Shown: positions 6,480 through 14,973 of the stretch, one piece after another
Position numbering within the stretch: position 1 is the stretch's first letter
Layout of the letters: each line of letters begins with the position of its first letter
Origin: Bacteroidota bacterium
GTDB lineage: Bacteria; Bacteroidota; Bacteroidia; Flavobacteriales; Weeksellaceae
DNA length: 22,135 bases
NCBI GenBank assembly: GCA_023394415.1
Contig: JAEXAR010000016.1
Span: 1-22,135, forward strand
Reading direction: 5' to 3'
Translations under genes and position numbers: made by a program
Notes under the pieces: generated by a model
What the model saw: the letters and a program-made list of their open reading frames with translations, nothing else
What the model was told of the DNA's origin: nothing
The model's database searches: none

Positions 6480-7819
6480 TAATTTTCTTGATAAGGGATA
6501 GGATCTTCCAACTGAAAACTGAATTTTAGAATTTGTTTTTTTCTTTCAATTTCAAAAATCACAGTTTTACCTTCTTCAGATTTCAGAAGTTCATTTATTT
6601 TTTCCAAAGTTAAATCACCGGCTTTTTTTCCATTAATTGAGATAATTTTGTCATCTTTTCTTATTCCGGCATCATAACCCGGAGAATTTGCTCTGGTTCC
6701 TGCAACAGAATATTCAGGTTTTAAGATAAATTTGTATTTAAACTCACTTTCGGAAGTATAAACAGGTTCGTTGTTTGAGACACTGCTATTATAACTGCTT
6801 TTAGGTGCATTTTGCACTTTTACTAAATCCTGATGCCAAGACATACCGTCGTGTTTGATATCAATACCACTCATATTGAAATGAAAGGGTTCATTAAAAT
6901 AGCGGTTCTTTTTCAAGTAAAATTTTTCATTGGGATAATCGAATATTAATGTGAAACGCCTTAAAGTTTCGCTTCCAATAGAGCCTTTTCTACCTGGAAC
7001 AAGATTAAGATGCTGTATAGAATATTCATCCGGCATCGCTGTGAGTGGTTTTTCTACTTTAAAATCTGAAATATAAAGGTTGTGAATTCTGCTTCTTTTT
7101 CCATAAATATCACCATTGAAACCTCGGCCAAGATAATCGTCAATATTTGGACGGTTGTATTCGAAACCCGGAATCAGCTTAGGGAAGAGCCATATTGCAT
7201 CACTATTTCCCAAATCAATAAGCATTTTAGAGTTTTTTCTTTCGTTAATCTGCTCCACATCGATATTGGTGTAAGGTTTGTTGAGTTCTACACTTAAAGG
7301 AATTTCAGAATATTTTTTGGTATCTTTTGTAAGAGTTTTTTTATTTAAAATGGTGATTTTCTTACTGATATAATCAATTTTTATAGGATGGTTTTTGAAA
7401 AATTGATAACCAATAATTCCGTTAACAGGAATTCCGACGTGAGATGAAAAATTAAATTCCTCATTAAGGATGATGAAGATGGTATGTTGCAAATCTTCAA
7501 AATTCTTACCGATTTTTATGTGATTGTTGATGGCTTTCAATCCTTCTATTTCCATTGTTCCGCCCAATCCGGAGAATACCATTTTTTCTACGCTGTCAAA
7601 ATCTACTTGTTTATCGTCCAAACTAAAAAGCAACGTTTCATTAACCCCGGAATCCAATAAAAATGTAAGTTCTACACCATTTACATTTACAGGTATAAAA
7701 ATGAGGTTATTAATCAGCTTGAAGGGAATTACTGTTTTCTTCTCATCAATGGTTTTTAATCCCATTTGAGAAAAGAGGTTTAATGAGATAAAAATGAAAA
7801 TAAACTTAAACCATTTCAT
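6479..7819 (-). CDS. retropepsin-like aspartyl protease with C-terminal PDZ domain
   Basis: A 446-aa exported protein. Residues 1-18 form a signal peptide (FIFISLNLFSQ). The first aspartyl-protease motif is FLLDSG with Asp56, followed by a flap-like FSGLGG segment and the hydrophobic-Gly motif NGIIGYQFF. A second half-motif IDLGNSDAIW would supply the partner lobe, though it reads DLG rather than D(S/T)G. A PDZ-like domain lies near residues 370-435 (GIRKDDKIISINGKKAGDLTLEKI). Proteins with this layout occur widely in Bacteroidota as periplasmic or surface aspartyl proteases with unknown targets. It is first in an operon with the two-TM gene, coupled by a TAATG overlap. Confidence 0.82.
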   Translation of the reverse strand: MKWFKFIFIFISLNLFSQMGLKTIDEKKTVIPFKLINNLIFIPVNVNGVELTFLLDSGVNETLLFSLDDKQVDFDSVEKMVFSGLGGTMEIEGLKAINNHIKIGKNFEDLQHTIFIILNEEFNFSSHVGIPVNGIIGYQFFKNHPIKIDYISKKITILNKKTLTKDTKKYSEIPLSVELNKPYTNIDVEQINERKNSKMLIDLGNSDAIWLFPKLIPGFEYNRPNIDDYLGRGFNGDIYGKRSRIHNLYISDFKVEKPLTAMPDEYSIQHLNLVPGRKGSIGSETLRRFTLIFDYPNEKFYLKKNRYFNEPFHFNMSGIDIKHDGMSWHQDLVKVQNAPKSSYNSSVSNNEPVYTSESEFKYKFILKPEYSVAGTRANSPGYDAGIRKDDKIISINGKKAGDLTLEKINELLKSEEGKTVIFEIERKKQILKFSFQLEDPIPYQEN

Positions 7820-7857
7820 AACTTGAAGTTACAAATAAATTTGATTAAGAAATAAAA

Positions 7858-7882
7858 ACGCCCGGAAATTTTTTCCGGGCGT
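7858..7882 (-). terminator. intrinsic terminator of ahcY
   Basis: A perfect 11-bp G/C-rich stem, ACGCCCGGAAA (7858-7868) against TTTCCGGGCGT (7872-7882), with a 3-nt loop. On the minus strand it is followed by TTTTTATTTC. It lies about 37 bp beyond the ahcY stop. A copy in the opposite orientation would lack a good U tract. Confidence 0.88.
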
Positions 7883-7918
7883 CCATATTTTAGTTAAAAA
7901 CTTTAAGTTTGATATCTC

Positions 7919-9232
7919 CTAATATCTGTAATATTCAGGTTTGTAAGGGCCTTCAACCTCTACACCGATATATTTTGCTTGTTCAGGAGATAAAGTTTCC
8001 AATTCTACACCGATTTTTTTCAGGTGAAGCATTGCTACTTTTTCATCTAATTTTTTCGGCAACATATATACTTTATTTTCGTAAGCGTCAGAATTGTTCC
8101 AAAGTTCAATTTGTGCTAAAGTTTGGTTACTGAACGAGTTACTCATTACAAAGCTTGGGTGTCCTGTTGCGCAACCAAGGTTTACCAAACGTCCTTCTGC
8201 AAGGATGATGATGTCTTTTCCGTCTACATTGTAGATGTCAACCTGTGGTTTTACCGTAGATTTTGTAGAACCATAGTTTTCGTTCAACCAAGCCATATCA
8301 ATTTCATTATCGAAGTGACCGATGTTGCAAACGATGGTTTTGTCTTTCATTTTCTTGAAATGCTCACCTCTTACAATATTGAAGTTTCCAGTTGTTGTAA
8401 TGATGATATCTGCAGTTTCAATAACGTTGTCTAATTTTTTCACTTCATAACCTTCCATTGCTGCTTGAAGCGCACAAATTGGGTCAATTTCAGTTACGGT
8501 TACAATAGAACCTGCTCCTCTGAAAGAAGCCGCTGTTCCTTTACCAACATCACCAAAACCACAAACAATCACTCTTTTTCCGGCCAACATCACGTCTGTT
8601 GCTCTTCTAATTGCATCTACTGCTGATTCTCTACAGCCATATTTGTTGTCGAATTTAGATTTAGTAACTGAATCGTTTACGTTAATAGCAGGCATTACCA
8701 AAGTTCCGTTTTCCATTCTTTCGTAAAGTCTGTGTACACCGGTAGTAGTTTCTTCAGAAAGTCCTTTGATGTCTTTAGTTAGTTCCGGATATCTGTCGAA
8801 AACCATATTAGTAAGGTCTCCACCATCATCCAAAATCATATTCAAAGGTTTTCTGTCTTCCCCGAAGAACAAAGTTTGTTCGATACACCAATCGAATTCC
8901 TCTTCATTCATACCTTTCCAAGCATAAACCGGAATTCCTGCAGCAGCAATAGCAGCAGCAGCATGATCTTGTGTAGAGAAAATGTTACAAGAACTCCACG
9001 TTACTTCAGCACCCAATGCAGCTAACGTTTCGATAAGAACTGCAGTTTGAATGGTCATATGCAGACATCCTGCAATTCTTGCACCTTTCAAGGGTTGAGA
9101 AGGTCCGTATTCTTCACGGATTGCCATAAGACCTGGCATTTCGGCTTCAGCCAGTTCAATTTCTTTTCTTCCCCATTCTGCAAGGGAAATATCCTTAACT
9201 TTGTAAGGAACATATTGCGTTTTAGTTTCCAT
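7919..9232 (-). CDS. ahcY: adenosylhomocysteinase (S-adenosylhomocysteine hydrolase)
   Basis: A 437-aa cytosolic enzyme that splits S-adenosylhomocysteine into adenosine and homocysteine, removing the inhibitory product of SAM-dependent methylation. Highly conserved blocks are visible: CLHMTIQTAVLIETL, TQDHAAAA, DDGGDLT, the substrate-binding NDSVTKSKFDN, the NAD-binding GFGDVGKG (225-232), NIGHFDNEID, and the C-terminal PYKPEYYRY with the Lys and Tyr that reach the partner active site in the tetramer. The length and all blocks are intact. It is a single-gene unit with its own strong promoter (9252-9283) and a terminator (7858-7882), divergent from the phosphopantetheinyl transferase gene. 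Confidence 0.97.
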   Translation of the reverse strand: METKTQYVPYKVKDISLAEWGRKEIELAEAEMPGLMAIREEYGPSQPLKGARIAGCLHMTIQTAVLIETLAALGAEVTWSSCNIFSTQDHAAAAIAAAGIPVYAWKGMNEEEFDWCIEQTLFFGEDRKPLNMILDDGGDLTNMVFDRYPELTKDIKGLSEETTTGVHRLYERMENGTLVMPAINVNDSVTKSKFDNKYGCRESAVDAIRRATDVMLAGKRVIVCGFGDVGKGTAASFRGAGSIVTVTEIDPICALQAAMEGYEVKKLDNVIETADIIITTTGNFNIVRGEHFKKMKDKTIVCNIGHFDNEIDMAWLNENYGSTKSTVKPQVDIYNVDGKDIIILAEGRLVNLGCATGHPSFVMSNSFSNQTLAQIELWNNSDAYENKVYMLPKKLDEKVAMLHLKKIGVELETLSPEQAKYIGVEVEGPYKPEYYRY

Positions 9233-9251
9233 CTAATTGAAAATATTTTTG

Positions 9252-9283
9252 CAAATTTACTAACTAAATATTTCATACCCAAA
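9252..9283 (-). promoter_or_regulatory. ahcY promoter (Bacteroidota type)
   Basis: On the minus strand, TTTG (9283-9280), a 20-bp spacer and TAAATTTG (9259-9252) match the Bacteroidota -33/-7 consensus. The predicted transcription start is near 9245, giving a leader of about 13 nt before the ATG at 9232. Confidence 0.65.
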
Positions 9284-9284
9284 T

Positions 9285-9944
9285 ATGCCTTTTTATCAGG
9301 ATTTTACCGACGAAAATGCCACCATTCTTTTTTGGAAATATGATGAAACCGATGTCTTTAACCATTGGGAACTGATACAGCCGGAAGATTTTCAGAAAGT
9401 TGAAAATTACCATCCCAAAAAGATGACTGAATATCTGATGATTCGTAAACTCCTGAAGATTGTAAAACCGGAGTATAAAATTCTGTATCAATCTATAGGT
9501 AAGCCATATCTTTATCCCAAGGATGCATATATTTCTATCACCCATTCATTCCCATTTGCTTCGATTGCTGTTTCAAAAAAAAGAATTGGAATTGATTTGG
9601 AGAAAATCATGCCTAAAATTCTAAAAATAAAACATAAATTTCTTCATACAAATGAAATTCTTTGGACGCAAAATGAAGATGAAGTTGAATTTTTAACCGT
9701 GATTTGGGTGATTAAAGAAGCCCTTTACAAATTGCATCCTTCAAAATATTGGTCACTGAAGAATCATTATGAAGTGGAACAATTTGATTTGAATGACTTA
9801 TCCGAAATAAAATGTCGTGTTTTTGATGATCAGTTTGAAGACAGATATATAGCTCGTGTGAGTAGGATAGAGGATTTCTTTTTTGCCATTATTGAAGAGA
9901 GCCACGAAATCAATTACAAAATTCCAAAAGGAAATATCTTTTAA
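9285..9944 (+). CDS. 4'-phosphopantetheinyl transferase superfamily protein
   Basis: A 219-aa Sfp/EntD-type enzyme predicted to move the phosphopantetheine arm of coenzyme A onto a carrier protein. The family motifs appear in order: GKPYL (72-76), ISITHS (83-88, with His87), GIDLEKI with the Mg-binding Asp104 and Glu106, and WVIKEALYKL with Lys144 and Glu145. The length fits the family. The carrier-protein target (fatty-acid ACP, or a peptide or polyketide carrier) cannot be told, since no carrier gene is in the window. The start at 9285 lies 52 bp from the divergent ahcY start. Its stop overlaps the stop of the convergent FUSC-family gene by 4 bp, so the two are expected to be transcribed into each other. 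Confidence 0.9.
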   Translation: MPFYQDFTDENATILFWKYDETDVFNHWELIQPEDFQKVENYHPKKMTEYLMIRKLLKIVKPEYKILYQSIGKPYLYPKDAYISITHSFPFASIAVSKKRIGIDLEKIMPKILKIKHKFLHTNEILWTQNEDEVEFLTVIWVIKEALYKLHPSKYWSLKNHYEVEQFDLNDLSEIKCRVFDDQFEDRYIARVSRIEDFFFAIIEESHEINYKIPKGNIF

Positions 9945-12181
9945 TGGTACTGAATATATTTTTCAATCACCTTTCTTTGTTCGTGAACCACGTCGTACAA
10001 TAATTCCAGAATTTCCTGAATATTTTTCAGTTCGGTGAGTTTGGTAATTCTATTAGGATCTCGAATGTCGAAAAATTCATTTTCTTCAATTTCTTCTTTA
10101 CGCTGTTCCAGTAGTTCTTCCACCAAATCTTCAGGTTTTAGATGGCTTTCTTTTTTTAGGCTTTCATCGGTTTTTTCATCATTCAATAAAGAAATGGTGC
10201 GTTGCAATTCGGCAGAAATTTTCCGGTTCCAGTTTTCAGTGTCTATTTCCGGAAATTCATTTTTAGAGTTGGCGTATTGTGAAAGGGAAGCGGTATAAGC
10301 AGTAATTAGGTGAGAGGTAGTTACAAACTGGTGTACGGTTTCCATTTTGTGTTGCTGGTTTTTCGGATCCGACAACATTCTCTGGAAGTTATCCGAAAGA
10401 TTCGCCAAACTAATAATCGCATCTTTTCTTTTCATCCGATAAGTTTCATCATCGCTGGTTTTATTAATGAAACGCTCTACCACATTCTGAAAATAACGGA
10501 TATTGGCTGCGGCAGATTTCTTCATTAAAACAATGTTTTGTGAATGTTCCCAAACCGGAAAAATAAAATATGAAACTGCAAAAGCAATAATACCGGCAAT
10601 GATTGTATCCAAAATCCTGTCCTTGAAGATAAGATTTACATTTCCGGGATTCAGAAAATTAAAGGTGATGAAAATATAAATGGTCATAAAAAATACAGCC
10701 CAAGCATATTTATCTTTTAGAAGTGCAAAACACATAATCATTGATGATAGCAAAATTGCGAGCAAAGCCGTATCATTTTTGATGAAAATTAAAATAAAAT
10801 AAGCCAAAATTGCTCCTGATGCTGTACCATATATCCTTAAAATATTGCGGTGTTTTGTAGTGCTGTAAGCAGGGCGCATAATAGCAATAATGGTAATTAA
10901 AATCCAATAAGAATGTCCAATACCCAAAAAACTTAATTGTGAAATCGCATAACCTATCAGCAACGCTATCGTAATCCGAACAGAATGACGAAACATTCCC
11001 GATTTCAACGAAAAATTATTCAAAAAAACTTTGGAATTCAGTTTTTCCTGCTTCGGAACAAACTTTTCTAAATCTAAACCTGTTGAGAGACTTTTTGCGA
11101 TTTTCAAATCTTGCGAGAAAACTTTATAAATAGTTTTCACATCGTCCGAAACTTCGCTTACACGAAGAAGAATCAGCCTTAAAGCCATAAAATCCTCAAG
11201 GGTTTCAGGATTCATATCACGGTTTCGGATAACAAAATATTCATCATAAATCTTTTGCAATTCCTGATCAATATCCAACAACGGAACAGTTTTAATACCG
11301 CTTTGCAAAGCGATTCCTATATTGGTGATTTCTTCAGCTAAAAGATTTAAAAAATCGTGAATTTTTGGCAAAATTTCAGTGTCCTCAAAACTCTCGTGAA
11401 CTTTTTTGTAATTCTGATCGCTGGTGATCAGTTTTTCATAAAAATCAATAGAGTTCAAAAACATCAACATTAGCAAACGACTTGTAGTAGTGGATTCGTT
11501 TACAATTTGCCTTGTTTTGAAAACCACTTCTCGCGTTTCTTCCTGCAGGTTTTTTATCACTACCTGTTTTGCAATCACTTCATTATAAAGTGCATCTAAA
11601 TCTGCATTTTTTTTGTAGAATTTTGCTTTAATTTTGAGGTAATCTGCTAATTGAAGATAATTCTCACCAATCATTTGTCCCGCCAACTTATAAGGCTGAA
11701 GTTTGGTTACCACAAGAAAAACCACAAAAAACCAAAGAGCTCCGGCTGTGAAAATAAAGACACTTTTCAGCACATTTTCTCCAGATAAATGACCATCAAT
11801 AAAAATTGAAAATACTACTAAACTTAAACCACCAACAGCTGCAAGTCTTTGTCCGTAAACTCCCAACATGGTGAAAAACATCCCGAAAATGATAATTTCT
11901 ACAAAAATTAACAACGGAAAATCTTTCAGGAAGCTCGCAATAAGTGTTACGAAAAAGAACGAAACTACTGCTAACAGAAGCGAATTACGACGGCGAACAA
12001 AAGGACCTGCCATATCTGTTAATCCTACAAAACTGGTTCCAAGTGGAAAGAGAAAATACTCTTTCAGTAAACCAAAATAAGCCAAAATAATACTGGGAAC
12101 CACAATCGCCAAAGCAATGCGTGTCCCGGAATAAATATGCTGACTCGTAATAAATTTTTGGATTTCGGATTTGTAATTCAC
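9941..12181 (-). CDS. FUSC/YccS-family inner-membrane protein
   Basis: A 746-aa protein with the doubled layout of the YccS/YhfK and aromatic-acid-exporter (AaeB) group. One hydrophobic block is at about residues 20-165, followed by a long soluble helical region (about 170-385). A second block is at about 390-555 (HSVRITIALLIGYAIS, GHSYWILITIIAIMRP, the family's signature Arg/Pro-containing segment) and a C-terminal cytoplasmic helical region ends it. The family is proposed to be efflux-related, but substrates are mostly unknown. The start codon is GTG at 12181, with no in-frame ATG upstream before a stop. A TATTTTTG box at 12193-12186 lies so close that it would give a nearly leaderless message, so the real promoter may be elsewhere. 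Confidence 0.85.
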   Translation of the reverse strand: MNYKSEIQKFITSQHIYSGTRIALAIVVPSIILAYFGLLKEYFLFPLGTSFVGLTDMAGPFVRRRNSLLLAVVSFFFVTLIASFLKDFPLLIFVEIIIFGMFFTMLGVYGQRLAAVGGLSLVVFSIFIDGHLSGENVLKSVFIFTAGALWFFVVFLVVTKLQPYKLAGQMIGENYLQLADYLKIKAKFYKKNADLDALYNEVIAKQVVIKNLQEETREVVFKTRQIVNESTTTSRLLMLMFLNSIDFYEKLITSDQNYKKVHESFEDTEILPKIHDFLNLLAEEITNIGIALQSGIKTVPLLDIDQELQKIYDEYFVIRNRDMNPETLEDFMALRLILLRVSEVSDDVKTIYKVFSQDLKIAKSLSTGLDLEKFVPKQEKLNSKVFLNNFSLKSGMFRHSVRITIALLIGYAISQLSFLGIGHSYWILITIIAIMRPAYSTTKHRNILRIYGTASGAILAYFILIFIKNDTALLAILLSSMIMCFALLKDKYAWAVFFMTIYIFITFNFLNPGNVNLIFKDRILDTIIAGIIAFAVSYFIFPVWEHSQNIVLMKKSAAANIRYFQNVVERFINKTSDDETYRMKRKDAIISLANLSDNFQRMLSDPKNQQHKMETVHQFVTTSHLITAYTASLSQYANSKNEFPEIDTENWNRKISAELQRTISLLNDEKTDESLKKESHLKPEDLVEELLEQRKEEIEENEFFDIRDPNRITKLTELKNIQEILELLYDVVHEQRKVIEKYIQYH

Positions 12182-12209
12182 CTTACAAAAATAAGACTAA
12201 TTGTTTTAA

Positions 12210-12247
12210 AAAACCCTTTCAGAGTTTTAAGGTTCTGAAAGGGTTTT
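12210..12247 (-). terminator. intrinsic terminator after the toxin gene
   Basis: AAAACCCTTTCAGA (12210-12223) pairs perfectly with TCTGAAAGGGTTTT (12234-12247) around a 10-nt loop. On the minus strand the stem runs into TTTTTTAAAAC. It separates the toxin-antitoxin operon from the FUSC-family gene. The A/T flanks could let it work in both directions. Confidence 0.85.
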
Positions 12248-12263
12248 GTATTTATTATAAAAA

Positions 12264-12560
12264 TTATAGCCAATGTGTATCAGGATTTTGATGAGTAGAA
12301 ATTATTGCATAAATCATTACTTCATTATTAATTTCATCAAGTTTAAAATGAATCATGTATTTAAATTTTTCTAAAGGTAAGCAGCGAATGTCCTTATAGC
12401 GGATTTGGAAATAGGGGTTTTTCTCTAGTTTTTTCAATGCTTTAAGGTAGTCTTTTAAAAATTTATGACTTAAATTAACTTGCCTAGTTTCTAAAAAACC
12501 TAAAATTTCGTTGATGTCGATTCTAACACGAGTGTCAGCACGAACAGTAAAATTTTTCAT
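12264..12560 (-). CDS. RelE/ParE-family toxin
   Basis: A 98-aa basic protein with the RelE/ParE fold order: two N-terminal helices (about residues 14-50, ALKKLEKNP) and then the beta-sheet core IRCLPLEKFKYMIHFKLDEINNEVMIYAIISTHQNPDTHW. The C-terminal IYAIISTHQNP matches the family's usual V-x-A-I-x-H-x-x-x-x-P ending. Members either cut mRNA on the ribosome (RelE-like) or inhibit gyrase (ParE-like). The sequence alone does not decide which, although the closing motif is more ParE-like. The start ATG overlaps the antitoxin stop by 4 bp (ATGA), so the two are made together. It ends before a strong terminator. Confidence 0.85.
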   Translation of the reverse strand: MKNFTVRADTRVRIDINEILGFLETRQVNLSHKFLKDYLKALKKLEKNPYFQIRYKDIRCLPLEKFKYMIHFKLDEINNEVMIYAIISTHQNPDTHWL

Positions 12561-12787
12561 TTTTTCTGAAAATCTTTCAGCATTTCAAAAGCATCTTCAG
12601 AGGTTTCCATCGTTTCTAATCTTTCCAAAACAATATTTTTCTGCCATTCTTCAACTTCAATTTCATTTAAATTTTGTTTTTCAAGTTTATAAAGCAAAAA
12701 ATCTACATACTCTTCCAATTCTTTTAATAGTGAATCTGGAAGATTTTTTATTTTGGATTGTACTTTTGTTATTGATAATAAGTTCAT
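12557..12787 (-). CDS. antitoxin of a RelE/ParE system (DUF2281-like)
   Basis: A 76-aa acidic protein directly before the toxin and overlapping it by 4 bp. The N-terminus KIKNLPDSLLKELEEYVDFLLYKLEKQ resembles the DUF2281-type antitoxins (the pattern LP..L..E...F.DFL). The acidic C-terminal half (EVEEWQKNIVLERLETMETSEDAFEMLKDF) would wrap the toxin. This antitoxin type has no obvious large DNA-binding domain, but the short N-terminal region may still bind the operator. It has its own -7 box upstream. Confidence 0.8.
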   Translation of the reverse strand: MNLLSITKVQSKIKNLPDSLLKELEEYVDFLLYKLEKQNLNEIEVEEWQKNIVLERLETMETSEDAFEMLKDFQKK

Positions 12788-12804
12788 TGCTGTATGTTCT
12801 TAAA

Positions 12805-12812
12805 CAAATATA
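12805..12812 (-). promoter_or_regulatory. toxin-antitoxin operon -7 box
   Basis: The minus strand reads TATATTTG, a perfect TAnnTTTG, 18-25 bp upstream of the antitoxin ATG. A -33 TTTG at normal spacing is not seen. Confidence 0.45.
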
Positions 12813-12830
12813 AAAATTATAATCCAAAAA

Positions 12831-14015
12831 TTATTCCTTATCAAAAAAAGCAATGGAACTGCCGATCCAAATAGAATCTTTCTTGTTAAAATCTACATTG
12901 GCCATCTCAACTTTGGTCATACGCACCAGATTATCCATCAATTCTGGGTTTTCTTCATCTTCTTTCCAAAGGAACAGCATTCTTATTTCTGCTTTTGAAA
13001 ATTGACCGTTAATGTCTTTGAAAAGTGGCTCATAGAAGACTTTTCGTTGCATAATAAAGTTGTTTTGATCTGTAATTTGATCAATTTCTTCTTGTGTGGG
13101 ATTGAGCTTAACACCACTTCCGGCAAATGAAAACAGTGGTTTCAGAACGAAATCTTCAAGTTTTTCATCATTTGGAAATTCATTAAGGAAATAACTTTTC
13201 GGCACAAATGGATGGTTCAGCTTAGGTAAAATGAATTTTGAAACTTTAAAAAACCAGTTGGGATGTGTTACCCAAGTAACATCAACTTCTTCACGAAAAT
13301 CGAATTCGGTTTTTAAATCCGGAATATGATCCAACTCATCGAAAATCACACGGTTATAAATCCTATTGATTGGAATTAATTGTCCCTGATTTTCATAGAA
13401 TAACTTCCTGCCTTCTTTTTTAATTTTGGTGAGGCAAACCGTTTTGATGCCGAGATATTTTTCAGTTAAAGCAAAATCAACTTTTGTTTTTTGCTTTTCA
13501 GGATAAATCTCAAGTAAGATGACATTTTCGGGATTTTCATCGCCCACAATTACATCTTTTAAATATTGAATGTAATCAGGCTTTGGTATTGAGTTTTTTA
13601 AATCTTTACAAAAAGGAAACAATTCAATCACTGTTTCTTCATATTCCTCCTGAAATGCATAAAGAGAAGGGAAGGCTTGCAACTCAATCAGTTGAGGTTC
13701 TATATTTCCACTTTCATTTTTGCAAATTCCAAAATCAATAACCAGAAAATGAGGTTTTTTGGTATCGTTCGGTACTCTGCAATTGTCCGGAATAGCTTTT
13801 TGAAGTTCTTCATCACTCATCTCCTTAATCTGCTGGATAATGCTGTCACAAGCGTCATTCAGCTTGTTTTTGAAATCATTTGACAGAAAAACAGGGCTTT
13901 CAGAAATTCTGAAATCTGCAGGTAAACCAGCTTTTTCAGCCAGAATATCTTTAATTTTCTGATACTTTTCACCGGAAAATTCTCGGTTGTACTGTTCTCT
14001 GTATTTTGAAATCAT
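12831..14015 (-). CDS. putative circularly permuted ATP-grasp-like ligase
   Basis: A 394-aa soluble protein. Two stretches look like ATP-grasp parts in swapped order. Near residues 91-118, LVIDFGICKNESGNIEPQLI runs into ELQAFPSL and resembles the Mg-binding end of a normal ATP-grasp domain (D-f..d..G.....E.N..P). Near 289-303, FVLKPLFSFAGSGVKL resembles the nucleotide-binding Lys strand and Gly-rich loop (Lys292), followed by a basic and acidic segment (QRKVFYEP, AEIRMLFLW) and a final RMTKVEMANV...SSIAFF. In a usual ATP-grasp protein the Lys strand comes first, so this order suggests circular permutation. A role in joining a carboxylate to an amine fits the neighbouring ligases. The fold and the substrate are inference. 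It is last of the eight-gene minus-strand run, 64 bp after the amidotransferase. Confidence 0.65.
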   Translation of the reverse strand: MISKYREQYNREFSGEKYQKIKDILAEKAGLPADFRISESPVFLSNDFKNKLNDACDSIIQQIKEMSDEELQKAIPDNCRVPNDTKKPHFLVIDFGICKNESGNIEPQLIELQAFPSLYAFQEEYEETVIELFPFCKDLKNSIPKPDYIQYLKDVIVGDENPENVILLEIYPEKQKTKVDFALTEKYLGIKTVCLTKIKKEGRKLFYENQGQLIPINRIYNRVIFDELDHIPDLKTEFDFREEVDVTWVTHPNWFFKVSKFILPKLNHPFVPKSYFLNEFPNDEKLEDFVLKPLFSFAGSGVKLNPTQEEIDQITDQNNFIMQRKVFYEPLFKDINGQFSKAEIRMLFLWKEDEENPELMDNLVRMTKVEMANVDFNKKDSIWIGSSIAFFDKE

Positions 14016-14079
14016 AAATTCTTGTTTTAATGTGCTGTCATCAGAGTGGGCTAAATTACTTTCAGAATGAAACCACAGA

Positions 14080-14910
14080 TTAAGCGGTTACAAAATCTTT
14101 CATAATCTGTTCTGCTGCATTTTTCAGAAATCTTGGTAATATTTCGTTCTGGGTCATAATAATTTTGTCCTCATCATTCAGGCGATCTATAGTTTCGAGG
14201 TATTTCTCTACGCCATAATTCTCTATCATTGCAGCACGGTTTTTTTCGTCTTCAAGATTTTTCATCATCCCTTCAGGATCAGCTTCCGGATGAAACTGCG
14301 TCCCGAAAATTTCATCAGAAAAACGAATTGCCATTACTGCTCTTTCCAGATGAATGTGTGGACGAACTTTCTCGAGTCCCATTATTTTCATTCCCATTTC
14401 CTCCAGTTTTTTGAAATTGGGCTCAATAAACTGATATGCTCTGGAATCTACGGCATAAAAAGGTTCAGGAAGATTTTTCAAAAGGAAATCATCTTCACCC
14501 TGATAGGTTTTATGTATCGGCATTACTCCGAAAGAGTAGGATTTTCTTTTACAAATATTTCCCAGTTTCCAATGAATACTCGCCAATTGGAACGAATGGC
14601 AAATGAGGAAAAGGTGTTTTTTATGTTCTGAATTTTTATTGTGATTCCAGATATTATCTAAAAAATCGGCAAATTTTTGCTCCCATTCATAACCTTCACG
14701 ATGCGGATTTCCAGGCCCTCCAGATGAAATGAAAATATCAAAATCTTCTAGGTTCGGTATCTCGTTTCGATACCTCACATCAAAGATTTTTATTTCCACA
14801 TCTTCTTCAGATTGGTCTTTGAATGCGTGTGAAATTTCCGTTATGTTTCTCATTCCCTGATTGATGTGGTTGTTATTCATATCAAGCAAGGCTAGTCTTA
14901 TCTTCTTCAT
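14080..14910 (-). CDS. class I glutamine amidotransferase (GMP synthase-type domain)
   Basis: A 276-aa protein with a single class I glutaminase domain. FISSGGPGNP (60-69) supplies the oxyanion strand, ICHSFQ the nucleophile Cys104, and GTQFHPEAD the catalytic His207 and Glu209. Such domains release ammonia from glutamine for a partner ligase or amidate substrates. The nucleophile elbow is atypical: ICHSFQ replaces the usual G-x-C-x-G. A C-terminal extension of about 55 residues (MIENYGVEKYLETI...) follows. It is not fused to a synthetase, so its partner is probably one of the neighbouring ligases. It lies 63 bp after the GCS2-type ligase gene. Confidence 0.83.
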   Translation of the reverse strand: MKKIRLALLDMNNNHINQGMRNITEISHAFKDQSEEDVEIKIFDVRYRNEIPNLEDFDIFISSGGPGNPHREGYEWEQKFADFLDNIWNHNKNSEHKKHLFLICHSFQLASIHWKLGNICKRKSYSFGVMPIHKTYQGEDDFLLKNLPEPFYAVDSRAYQFIEPNFKKLEEMGMKIMGLEKVRPHIHLERAVMAIRFSDEIFGTQFHPEADPEGMMKNLEDEKNRAAMIENYGVEKYLETIDRLNDEDKIIMTQNEILPRFLKNAAEQIMKDFVTA

Positions 14911-14942
14911 TCCGCAAAATTAGGAAAAATGTTTTTTTGGGG

Positions 14943-14965
14943 GGTTCGAGTTACAGGTTTCGATT
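14943..14965. repeat. degenerate heptad repeat, short block
   Basis: The gap between two cluster genes contains GGTTCGAGTTACAGGTTTCG. It is built from GAGTTAC/GGTTTCG-like heptads and matches the longer block at 16117-16151. It has no coding role and its function is unknown. Confidence 0.45.
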
Positions 14966-14973
14966 GGCGCAGT

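Noticed and set aside
9285..9944. Linking the phosphopantetheinyl transferase to the ligase cluster as an NRPS-type pathway
   Set aside because: It is separated by the FUSC and toxin-antitoxin genes, lies on the opposite strand, and no carrier or NRPS gene is present.
12186..12193. TATTTTTG box as the promoter of the FUSC-family gene
   Set aside because: Its spacing would place the transcription start on the GTG itself and no -33 element is present, so I did not list it as a feature.
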